Shown in pieces: positions 22,628 through 29,892 of a DNA stretch of 32,938 nucleotides. The notes under the pieces were generated by a model. That model was not told the origin of the DNA, made no database searches, and saw only the letters and a program-made list of their open reading frames with translations. Origin of the DNA: an uncultured Prevotellaceae bacterium (lineage in GTDB: Bacteria; Bacteroidota; Bacteroidia; Bacteroidales; Bacteroidaceae). The stretch spans positions 1-32,938 of the forward strand of contig CACZCT010000029.1 in the NCBI GenBank assembly GCA_902779745.1, given 5' to 3'. Made by a program: the position numbers and the translations under genes. Each line of letters begins with the position of its first letter. Position 1 is the stretch's first letter.

Positions 22628-23965
22628 CTAAATAATCGGCAACGAGATTCCGTTGATTTTCTGGTAGACTTCCAACGCATAGACATCCGTCATGCCGGCG
22701 ATATAGTCGATGACGGCCATGAGACGTGCCTCTAAGTCTGGTGCGTTGATGTCGTATTGGCTGGAGACACGGTCGATGAGTTGCATGGAGTAGAAACGGT
22801 CAGGGTGCATCACCGCCTCGACCATCTGTTCCATGAGTGTCGCCATGATCTTGTAACCCGACAGCTCCACGTCCAGTACGGGACGGCTGCGGTAGATGCG
22901 CTTGACGGACAGTTCCGCACATTTCTTGTAGGCTCGGGCTTGGAGGTCGTTGATATGTTCTATCAGACTGCCCTGGAAGGTGCCGGCAAGAATTTCCTCC
23001 TCATGTTCGATAAAGGTGCTGACACACTCGTTCTCCAGTTTGCCGATGACACTGGCGCGCATATACACCACTTTCTCGTTGGGGTCCAGCAAGCCCTCGT
23101 CGGCAATGCGCTTTCGTATCTTTTGCTGGTTCTCTTCGTCAAAGAAACTCAATAACAGCGCTTCCGTCTCCTCGTAGGAGAGAATCTTCAGTTTGTGGGC
23201 ATCCTCGATGTCCATGATCTCATAGCAGATATCGTCGGCAGCCTCTACCAGATAGACCAACGGGTGACGGGTATAGCGTAACGGTTCACCCTCTTTGGAG
23301 ATGCGAATAATCCCCATTAAACCGAACTTCCCTTTTTGGCCTGCCGCCGAGGAGGCGAAGGGGTATTTCACGATACTGGCCAGTGTGCTGTAGGTCATCA
23401 CGAAACCGCCTGGGCGGCGGCCTTTGAATTGATGGGTCAACAGGCGGAAGGCATTGGCATTTCCCTCGAAATGTGTAATGTCGTCCCAGAAGACAGGACT
23501 GACTACCTCCTTGATGCCATGTCCCTTCCCTTCCGTGAAAAAGGTCTGTATCGCTTTCTCACCACTATGTCCGAACGGGGGATTTCCTAAATCGTGGGCA
23601 AGGCATGCCGTACTGACAATCTGTCCGATCTGCTCGAACATGGTGTCTTTCAGTTCTGGGTATTTGTTGCGAATCAGGTATTGGGCGACATCATTGCCCA
23701 GTGACATACCTACGCTGGCCACTTCTAAGGAGTGTGTCAGGCGGTTGTGGACGAAGATGCTGCCTGGCAGGGGGAATACCTGTGTCTTGTTCTGCAGTCG
23801 GCGGAAAGGTGCCGAGAAGATCAGACGGTCGTAGTCACGCTTGAACTCGGTACGCATCCCCGAGTCTAGTGACTCCCCAGCCCGCAGTCTTTCGTCATGC
23901 CGTTCCGTATGGCGGTATTCCTGTCCTAACCGCTTGTTTGAAATAAGTTGTTTCCAGTCCATCAT
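22628..23965 (-). CDS. dgt: Deoxyguanosinetriphosphate triphosphohydrolase-like protein (HD domain)
   Basis: dNTP triphosphohydrolase releasing tripolyphosphate from dGTP or other dNTPs. The HD metal site is clear: VHNRLTHSLEVASVG (His), ACLAHDLGNPPFGHSGE (HD) and VEAADDICYEIMDIEDAHK (third Asp). The N terminus has SPFRRL-type FSAPFRRLQNKTQVFPL. 445 residues from the ATG at 23965 (MMDWKQLISNKRLG); a second ATG follows directly. The frame extends to 23983 but that part lies inside the promoter. It is divergent from dut, so two enzymes controlling dNTP pools share one intergenic region. Confidence 0.94.
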   Translation of the reverse strand: MMDWKQLISNKRLGQEYRHTERHDERLRAGESLDSGMRTEFKRDYDRLIFSAPFRRLQNKTQVFPLPGSIFVHNRLTHSLEVASVGMSLGNDVAQYLIRNKYPELKDTMFEQIGQIVSTACLAHDLGNPPFGHSGEKAIQTFFTEGKGHGIKEVVSPVFWDDITHFEGNANAFRLLTHQFKGRRPGGFVMTYSTLASIVKYPFASSAAGQKGKFGLMGIIRISKEGEPLRYTRHPLVYLVEAADDICYEIMDIEDAHKLKILSYEETEALLLSFFDEENQQKIRKRIADEGLLDPNEKVVYMRASVIGKLENECVSTFIEHEEEILAGTFQGSLIEHINDLQARAYKKCAELSVKRIYRSRPVLDVELSGYKIMATLMEQMVEAVMHPDRFYSMQLIDRVSSQYDINAPDLEARLMAVIDYIAGMTDVYALEVYQKINGISLPII

Positions 23966-23969
23966 AGTG

Positions 23970-24000
23970 CAAAGGTAGTGCAAACCGAGTGAAATGCAAA
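23970..24000 (-). promoter_or_regulatory. dgt promoter, Bacteroidetes type
   Basis: The minus strand has TTTG at 24000-23997, a 19-nt spacer and TACCTTTG at 23977-23970, a full consensus -33/-7 pair. The ATG at 23965 starts only 4 nt after the -7 box, so the transcript should be leaderless or nearly so. Confidence 0.75.
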
Positions 24001-24060
24001 ATAATTATATAAAAAACAACATTTTTCTTTGAAAAATATGGCTATTTGGAGAGAAATGAG

Positions 24061-24068
24061 TACTTTTG
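24061..24068 (+). promoter_or_regulatory. Putative dut promoter (-7 element)
   Basis: TACTTTTG matches TAnnTTTG, 26 nt before the dut ATG; TATG at 24037-24040 is at the right distance for a weak -33 box. Confidence 0.55.
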
Positions 24069-24094
24069 CACATTAATAATAGAAACATTTCGAA

Positions 24095-24532
24095 ATGATT
24101 CAGATAAAAGTAGTCAACAAAGGGCACCAGCAGTTGCCCGCTTATGCCACGCCACAGAGTGCGGGCATGGACCTTCGTGCGAATATCGACGAACCGATCA
24201 CACTGCATCCGTTGGAGCGTCGCCTGATACCTACGGGACTGCATATCGCCCTGCCCGAGGGCTATGAGGCACAGGTGCGTCCCCGTAGTGGTTTGGCCCT
24301 GAAACACGGATTGACGGTGTTGAATACGCCGGGGACGATTGATGCGGACTATCGTGGAGAGATAGGGGTCGTGCTTGTCAACCTCTCGAAGGAAGACTTT
24401 GTCATCAATGACGGCGAGCGTATCGCCCAGATGGTCATTGCCCGTCATGAACAGGCGGACTTTGTCGTGGTGGAGGAACTGGACCAGACAGAGCGCGGCG
24501 AAGGAGGATACGGACATACAGGAGTGAAATAA
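24095..24532 (+). CDS. dut: Deoxyuridine 5'-triphosphate nucleotidohydrolase (dUTPase)
   Basis: Trimeric enzyme that hydrolyses dUTP to dUMP and PPi, keeping uracil out of DNA and supplying dTMP synthesis. All five family motifs are present: AGMDLRA (23-29), [10 protein letters not shown] (63-72), [13 protein letters not shown] (80-92, catalytic Asp and uracil-binding Tyr), GERIAQMVI (107-115) and [10 protein letters not shown] (134-143, the P-loop-like C-terminal arm). 145 residues, full length. The TPR gene starts 3 nt after its stop, so it probably leads the dut-TPR-DUF4292-EnvC run. Confidence 0.98.
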   Translation: MIQIKVVNKGHQQLPAYATPQSAGMDLRANIDEPITLHPLERRLIPTGLHIALPEGYEAQVRPRSGLALKHGLTVLNTPGTIDADYRGEIGVVLVNLSKEDFVINDGERIAQMVIARHEQADFVVVEELDQTERGEGGYGHTGVK

Positions 24533-24535
24533 GGG

Positions 24536-26272
24536 ATGATGAACAGGCGGCACATATTGACGTTGGTAATCATTGGTTGGGCCATGACAAGTCTCGCCCA
24601 GTCTGTGGTATCTCCGTCCCGTCGCTATGATGCCTTCTTCCTGGAAGCGATCTGTGAGCGTGCCAAAGGCAATAACGATGCTGCCTTCGACTTGTTACGC
24701 CGTTGTTTGGAGATAGACTCCACCAAATCCGAGGCGTATTATTTTCTCGCCCAGTATTATGGCGCCCTGAAAGAGAAAGACCGTGCGATAGCATGTATAG
24801 AAAAAGCCGTCGCCCTGGAGCCGTCGAACTCCACATACCAGGAGACGCTGGCGAATGCGTATATCAATATGCGCCAGTACGACAAGGCCGTTGAGGTCCT
24901 TGAGGATCTCTACGACAAGCACAAGGATCGTGATGATGTCTTGGGAGTCCTGATACAGCTGTATGAGGAACAGCATGACTATGAGGCGGCCATCAAGGCA
25001 CTCTCCAAGTTGGAGACCATGGAGGGCAAAAGTGAACGCCTCTCCTATGCGAAGAGTAATTTCTATACCCAGTTGGGTGATAAGAAAGCTGCTATTGCGG
25101 AGATGAAGAATCTGGCGGACCAGTATCCCAATGACCAGAACTACCGCGGACTCTATGCCAATACGCTGTTTGTGAACGGACAGAAGAAAAAGGCCCTTGA
25201 GATTTATGATGATATCCTTAGGATAGAGCCGGAGAACCGTAACGCGCTGATGGCACTGCTAGCCTATGAGAGGGACGAGGGTGACCCTGACAAGGCGGAT
25301 GCATTAACGGAGCGGGTACTGCTGAGTAAGAATATCACCTCTCAGGATCGTGTCATGCTGATGCGCCAGGAAATCGGACAGAGTGAACAGGAGGGGGGAG
25401 ACTCCACCCGGATTCTCTACCTTTTCCGCAAGATGCTGGAACAGCCGCAGATGGATGCCGATGTCGCCATACTCTGTGCGACGTATATGAACCTCAAGAA
25501 GATGCCTAACGATACCATCAGCGGTGTGTTGGAACAGGTGCTGAAAGTCGCTCCCGACAATGCGGCGGCTCGCCTGCAGTTGGTCAGCTATGCCTGGCAG
25601 GCGGATGACATGCCCCGTATCATCTCGCTGTGTCAAGATGCCCGGCAGTATAACCCTGATGAAATGGCATTTTATTACTATCAGGGCATCGCCTACTATA
25701 AGGAGGAGAAACTGGATGAGGCACTGAACGCCTTCCAGAACGGCATCAGTGTCATCAACCAGCAGAGCGACCCGGATATCGTCAGCGACTTCTATGCGGT
25801 GATGGGCGACGTGCTGCACCAGAAAGGACTGGACAAGGAGGCGTTTGCCGCCTATGACTCCTGTCTGCAATGGAAGGACGACAACTACGGCTGTCTGAAC
25901 AACTACGCCTATTATCTGAGTGAGAAAGAGATTCTTCTGGACAAGGCGGAGCAGATGTCGTATCGTGCCATCAAGGCGGAGCCCAAGAATGCCACTTATT
26001 TGGATACTTATGCTTGGATACTCTTCAAACAGAAGCGCTATGCAGAGGCAAAGATATATATTGACCAGACCCTGCAGTGTGACTCCGACACGTCGGCAGT
26101 ATTGCTTGAACACGCAGGTGATATTTACTATCATAATGGGGATCGTGAACAAGCCCTCTCCTATTGGCAGCAGGCGCTGGCTAAAGCATCGCCTAAGTCG
26201 GAGGTGGGTGCGGACGACCGTCGGCAGATATTAACAAGAAAGATAAAACTCAAAAAATACCTAAAAGAATGA
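24536..26272 (+). CDS. Exported tetratricopeptide-repeat protein
   Basis: 578 residues with an N-terminal signal peptide (MNRRHILTLVIIGWAMTSLAQS) and TPR units through nearly the whole chain, for example DAAFDLLRRCLEIDSTKSEA, RAIACIEKAVALEPSNSTYQ, KALEIYDDILRIEPENRNAL, EALNAFQNGISVINQQSDPD and KAEQMSYRAIKAEPKNATYL. TPR arrays are protein-binding scaffolds, so a periplasmic role with the outer-membrane lipoprotein encoded next (4-nt ATGA overlap) is plausible. The specific function is unknown. A second ATG (24539) could also serve as start. Confidence 0.85.
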   Translation: MMNRRHILTLVIIGWAMTSLAQSVVSPSRRYDAFFLEAICERAKGNNDAAFDLLRRCLEIDSTKSEAYYFLAQYYGALKEKDRAIACIEKAVALEPSNSTYQETLANAYINMRQYDKAVEVLEDLYDKHKDRDDVLGVLIQLYEEQHDYEAAIKALSKLETMEGKSERLSYAKSNFYTQLGDKKAAIAEMKNLADQYPNDQNYRGLYANTLFVNGQKKKALEIYDDILRIEPENRNALMALLAYERDEGDPDKADALTERVLLSKNITSQDRVMLMRQEIGQSEQEGGDSTRILYLFRKMLEQPQMDADVAILCATYMNLKKMPNDTISGVLEQVLKVAPDNAAARLQLVSYAWQADDMPRIISLCQDARQYNPDEMAFYYYQGIAYYKEEKLDEALNAFQNGISVINQQSDPDIVSDFYAVMGDVLHQKGLDKEAFAAYDSCLQWKDDNYGCLNNYAYYLSEKEILLDKAEQMSYRAIKAEPKNATYLDTYAWILFKQKRYAEAKIYIDQTLQCDSDTSAVLLEHAGDIYYHNGDREQALSYWQQALAKASPKSEVGADDRRQILTRKIKLKKYLKE

Positions 26273-27117
26273 AACCATTACGTATGATGAAACTTGCCGC
26301 ACTGGCCTTGCCGTTGATGTTGATGGCTTGCGGCACAAAGAAGAAGGTTGTGAATGAGACCACGACGACAACGCCTGTCATGATGAAGGCGCAGCAGTTC
26401 TTGCAGAAAGTGAATGACAATGCCCAGTATGCTAAATTCATCACTTCCAAGGTGAAATTCTCGGTAGAGGTGGGCAACCAGCAGTTGACACTGACAGGAA
26501 ACCTGAAGATGAAGCGTGACGATGTGATTCGTCTGCAACTGATGGCATTCGGTTTTGTGGAGGCAGGACGACTGGAGTTCACCAAGGATTACGTCCTGAT
26601 CATGGACCGTATCAACAAGCAGTTCATCAAGGCAAGTTATAACCAGTTGGATTTCATGCGTAACAGCGGTTTGAACTTCTATTCCCTCCAGGCTTTGTTC
26701 TGGAATGAACTGTTCCAGCCTGGTAAGACGAAAGTGTCGGACGAGTTGCTGAACAACTACCAGACCGACCTGATCGGGGAGGATGCCATCATCTCCCTGG
26801 AGAACGACAAACTCTCCTACCGTTGGCTGGCCGACAAGGAAGGTGCCCTGATCAAGATGGCGAATATCATGTATGAGGACAAAATCCGTGGTAACTATCA
26901 GTTGAACTGGGATTATGAGAACTTTAAGTCAAATGGCAGGAAGAAGTTCCCCTTTACTCATAACATCCTCTTCAACAGTCCGTCAAAAACCGTGAAGATG
27001 GGTATGACACTCAACTACCTGGGCAATGAGGATGACTGGGAGACACGTACCGAGATTTCCGGTAAGTACCGCGAAGTGAGCGTTGACGAAATTCTTCGTC
27101 GTTTTATGGCTTTGTAA
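26269..27117 (+). CDS. DUF4292 family lipoprotein
   Basis: 282 residues with a lipoprotein signal: basic start, hydrophobic stretch and lipobox LMAC followed by GTKKK, so the mature protein begins at Cys (about residue 21) and is lipid-anchored. The body (KVKFSVEVGNQQLTLTGNLK, VIRLQLMAFGFVEAGRLEFT, DYVLIMDRINKQFIKASYNQ) matches the pattern of Bacteroidetes DUF4292 proteins, which resemble LolA/LolB-like beta-barrel half folds. Function is not established; lipid or lipoprotein handling at the outer membrane is a guess from fold and context. It overlaps the TPR gene by 4 nt and is followed 6 nt later by the EnvC-like gene. Confidence 0.82.
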   Translation: MKPLRMMKLAALALPLMLMACGTKKKVVNETTTTTPVMMKAQQFLQKVNDNAQYAKFITSKVKFSVEVGNQQLTLTGNLKMKRDDVIRLQLMAFGFVEAGRLEFTKDYVLIMDRINKQFIKASYNQLDFMRNSGLNFYSLQALFWNELFQPGKTKVSDELLNNYQTDLIGEDAIISLENDKLSYRWLADKEGALIKMANIMYEDKIRGNYQLNWDYENFKSNGRKKFPFTHNILFNSPSKTVKMGMTLNYLGNEDDWETRTEISGKYREVSVDEILRRFMAL

Positions 27118-27123
27118 TAACGG

Positions 27124-28719
27124 ATGAGGCAAATAGCGATTATCCTATTGCTGCTGCTCTTTTCCTTGAGTCCGTATGCCCAACAGAAGCATACGACGTC
27201 TAAGGGAAAGAGTAAGACTACCGTGGTCACGAAAAAGAAGACGACCAAGACTTCGGCGAAGAAGACGACGGCGAAGAAAAAGCAGCCGGCAAGTCAGCCG
27301 GTCTCGGTGCAGAGCCTTCAGAACCAGCGACAGAAACTCCAGCAGCAGATCAAGGAACAGGAGCAACGTCTGCGCTCTAATGAGCGGGATGTCAAGAAGC
27401 GACTGGAGAACCTGATGATACTTAATACGGAGATTGCCGTCAAGCGTCGTACGATAGATACCATCCGTAAGGACCTGTCATCCTTGGAGGTGGAGATAGA
27501 GGTGCTTAATACCGAACTGAGCCAGTTGAAGTCGGAACTGGAGGAATGTAAGCAGAGATACGTCAAGTCGATGCGTTACATGCACCGGAACCAGTCGGTC
27601 CAGAGTAAGTTGATGTTTATCTTCAGTGCCAACAGTTTCACCCAGATGTACCGTCGGATGCGTTTTATGCGTGAGTATGCCTCCTATCAGCGTTCTCAGG
27701 GTGAGGACGTGAAGGTGAAACAGGCAGAGGTGAATGCCAAGCAGGTGGAACTGCTGGCAGCCCGTGACAACAAGTCGCAACTGTTGGCGCGTGGTGAGAG
27801 TGAACGCCGTTCCTTGGAGGGTAAGCAGACCGAACAGAAGAATGTTGTCTCTGGATTACAGAAGCAACAGAAGGAAATCCAGACGGTCATCGCCCAGCAG
27901 AAGAAGAAAGACGCTGCGTTGAATGCACAGATCGACCGTCTGATTGCCGAGGAGGTGGCTCGTCAGAAGGCACGTGCTGCCGCAGAGGCAAAGCGGAAGG
28001 CGGAAGCGGAGGCTGCGAAGAAACGGGCAGCGGAACTGGCGCGTAAGAAAGCAGCGGCAGAGGCGGCGGCAAAGGAGAATGCCCGTCGTATCGCCGAGGC
28101 AAAGGCAAAGGAGGAGAAGGCCAAGGCTGAGGCCCGTGCCGCCCGTAATAAAAAAGCCCGTGAACAGGCTGAGCGTCAGGCAAAGGAGGCTGAGGAGGCC
28201 CGTCTTGCCGCTGAGCGTCGTGCAGCGACAGAGGCCCGCGAACATGCCAGGGAAGTGGCTGAGGCAAAGAAGAATACGGAAACCTTGGATTATTCCATGA
28301 GTTCCGAGGACCGTCGTCTCAGTGGCAACTTCGAGAGCAACCGTGGCAGACTGCCCATGCCGATTACTGGACCCTATCGCATCGTGAGCCATTTCGGACA
28401 GTATAACGTGGAGGGACTGCATAATGTCACCCTGGACAACAAAGGTATCAACATCAAGGGACAGCCTGGTGCCCAGGCCCGTTCCATCTATGATGGTGAG
28501 GTGAGTGCCGTATTCAGTTTCGGCGGCACGATGGTGGTGATGGTCCGTCACGGCAGTTATATCTCCGTGTATTGTAACCTTGCCTCTGTCAATGTACATC
28601 GTGGACAGAAGGTCAGCACCCGTCAGACATTAGGACGGGTAGGACAGGACGATATCCTGCAGTTCCAACTGCGCCGTGAGACGGCGAAACTGAATCCGGA
28701 ATCGTGGCTGGGAAGATAA
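27124..28719 (+). CDS. EnvC-like murein hydrolase activator with degenerate M23 domain
   Basis: 531 residues. A signal peptide (MRQIAIILLLLLFSLSPYAQ) precedes a Lys/Thr-rich linker, a long coiled coil (about 60-250), a second Ala/Lys/Glu-rich coil (about 275-380, repeated AEAKRKAEAEAAKKRAAE-type units) and a C-terminal M23/LytM-fold domain (about 410-531, PITGPYRIVSHFGQYNVEG onward). Active M23 peptidases use HxxxD and HxH zinc ligands; here the corresponding places read NKGINIKG and LQFQLRRE, so the zinc site is lost. This is the pattern of EnvC/NlpD-type activators that switch on cell-wall amidases during daughter-cell separation. A hairpin terminator follows. Confidence 0.87.
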   Translation: MRQIAIILLLLLFSLSPYAQQKHTTSKGKSKTTVVTKKKTTKTSAKKTTAKKKQPASQPVSVQSLQNQRQKLQQQIKEQEQRLRSNERDVKKRLENLMILNTEIAVKRRTIDTIRKDLSSLEVEIEVLNTELSQLKSELEECKQRYVKSMRYMHRNQSVQSKLMFIFSANSFTQMYRRMRFMREYASYQRSQGEDVKVKQAEVNAKQVELLAARDNKSQLLARGESERRSLEGKQTEQKNVVSGLQKQQKEIQTVIAQQKKKDAALNAQIDRLIAEEVARQKARAAAEAKRKAEAEAAKKRAAELARKKAAAEAAAKENARRIAEAKAKEEKAKAEARAARNKKAREQAERQAKEAEEARLAAERRAATEAREHAREVAEAKKNTETLDYSMSSEDRRLSGNFESNRGRLPMPITGPYRIVSHFGQYNVEGLHNVTLDNKGINIKGQPGAQARSIYDGEVSAVFSFGGTMVVMVRHGSYISVYCNLASVNVHRGQKVSTRQTLGRVGQDDILQFQLRRETAKLNPESWLGR

Positions 28720-28728
28720 GATAAAAGA

Positions 28729-28756
28729 GAAAGAGCAGGTAGTTATCTGCTCTTTC
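28729..28756. terminator. Shared hairpin terminator between EnvC-like gene and argE
   Basis: A perfect 10-bp stem, GAAAGAGCAG (28729-28738) with CTGCTCTTTC (28747-28756), 8-nt loop containing the argE stop codon. In minus-strand direction it is followed by TCTTTTATC; the plus-strand side is less T-rich. It is likely bidirectional, best for argE. Confidence 0.7.
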
Positions 28757-29801
28757 TTATTAGATTGACATACGTCTTAATCGCTTGTTGGATCTCGCTG
28801 ATGCAGATGAACTCATCCGCCGAATGACTGCGACTGGATGCTCCCGGTCCTAACTTAAAGGAGGGGAAAGGCATCAAGGCTTGGTCGGAGAGGGTCGGTG
28901 AGCCAAAGGGCTTCATCTTCTTTCGGATGCATTTTTTGATGAGGGGATGATCCTGTGGGATGGAGGAGGAATGCAGACGGAACGAACGTGCCTTCAACTC
29001 ACTCTTCATGTGTTTCTGCAGGAAGGCGAAGAGATACTCGTTTTGGTAGTATTCATTGGTGCGTACGTCGATGACAAACTCCACTCTGTCGGGAATGACA
29101 TTATGTTGGGTACCGGCATGGACCACTGTGACGGTCGCCTTTGTCTCTCCCAACAGCGGACTGACCTTCCGGAACTTGTAGTCACGCAGCCATTGCAGGT
29201 CGTCCAATACCTCGTAGATGGCATTGACTCCCTCGTTGCGGGCGGCATGACCGCTCTTCCCGTGGGCGATGCCGTCAATCACCATCAGTCCCTTCTCGGC
29301 AATGGCGGGCTGCATCTCTGTAGGCTCGCCCACGATGGCAACGTTAATCTCTGGCAGATGGGGCAATACGGCAGAGAAACCGTTGGCTCCGCTGACCTCC
29401 TCCTCACATGAGGCAACATATATAATATTGTAAGGTAGGTCTTTTTCCTGTATGAGGATACGGTAGGCCTGCAGCAGACTGACCAGTCCGCCTCCGCAGT
29501 CGTTGGCACCCAGTCCGTAGAGTCTGTCGTCCTCGATGACGGGCTCGAAGGGGTCACGCGTCCATGTCGCCACAGGTTTCACCGTGTCGATATGGGCATT
29601 GAGCAACAGAGTCGGCTTTTTCTTACTGAGTCTTTTGGCCACGATGAGGTTGTTGCCGATGCGTCTGCAGGGTAGTCCCCATGCCTTGATCTGTCGTTGC
29701 AGCACGTCAGCCGCTGCCGCTTCGTCACGACTGACGGACGGGGTGCTGATGAGTGCCTTCAGAAGTTCCACCGCCTCTTTAGTATATTGCTTATAGGTCA
29801 T
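28743..29801 (-). CDS. argE: M20 family amidohydrolase, probable N-acetyl/N-succinylornithine deacetylase
   Basis: Zinc-dependent aminoacylase of the ArgE/DapE family, 352 residues. Metal-site motifs: NAHIDTV (His70, Asp72), GANDCGGG (Asp101), SCEEEVSG (catalytic Glu and Zn-binding Glu, 133-134), VGEPTEM, and HSADEFI near the C terminus (last Zn His). The lid domain starts at GIAHGKSGHAAR. In Bacteroides the corresponding step of arginine synthesis uses N-succinyl-L-ornithine, so the substrate may be succinylated. I chose the ATG at 29801 (MTYKQYTKEAVELL); the frame extends 10 codons into the promoter. It is divergent from the acyl-CoA synthetase. Confidence 0.85.
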   Translation of the reverse strand: MTYKQYTKEAVELLKALISTPSVSRDEAAAADVLQRQIKAWGLPCRRIGNNLIVAKRLSKKKPTLLLNAHIDTVKPVATWTRDPFEPVIEDDRLYGLGANDCGGGLVSLLQAYRILIQEKDLPYNIIYVASCEEEVSGANGFSAVLPHLPEINVAIVGEPTEMQPAIAEKGLMVIDGIAHGKSGHAARNEGVNAIYEVLDDLQWLRDYKFRKVSPLLGETKATVTVVHAGTQHNVIPDRVEFVIDVRTNEYYQNEYLFAFLQKHMKSELKARSFRLHSSSIPQDHPLIKKCIRKKMKPFGSPTLSDQALMPFPSFKLGPGASSRSHSADEFICISEIQQAIKTYVNLIRKSR

Positions 29802-29809
29802 ATCTGTTG

Positions 29810-29817
29810 CAAAGTTA
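29810..29817 (-). promoter_or_regulatory. Putative argE promoter (-7 element)
   Basis: The minus strand reads TAACTTTG, an exact TAnnTTTG, only 8 nt before the argE ATG; ATTG lies 18 nt upstream as a possible -33 box inside the heptamer array. Start-proximal placement suggests a very short or absent 5' UTR. Confidence 0.5.
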
Positions 29818-29821
29818 CAAA

Positions 29822-29856
29822 AAATTATCAATTATCAATGGTCAATTGTCAATTAT
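29822..29856. repeat. Heptamer array in the argE / acyl-CoA synthetase intergenic region
   Basis: Consecutive 7-bp units: AAATTAT-like start, then CAATTAT (29829), CAATGGT (29836), CAATTGT (29843), CAATTAT (29850). In the shifted register this is ATCAATT/GTCAATT, the NTCAAYT family. It lies exactly between the two divergent -7 boxes. Confidence 0.85.
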
Positions 29857-29860
29857 TTCG

Positions 29861-29868
29861 TACCTTTG
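29861..29868 (+). promoter_or_regulatory. Putative promoter (-7 element) of the acyl-CoA synthetase-prfB operon
   Basis: TACCTTTG matches TAnnTTTG perfectly and is followed by CAC, 24 nt before the ATG at 29893. No clear -33 TTTG; that position is taken by the heptamer array. Confidence 0.55.
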
Positions 29869-29892
29869 CACCTAAATAAAATAGGAGTGCTT

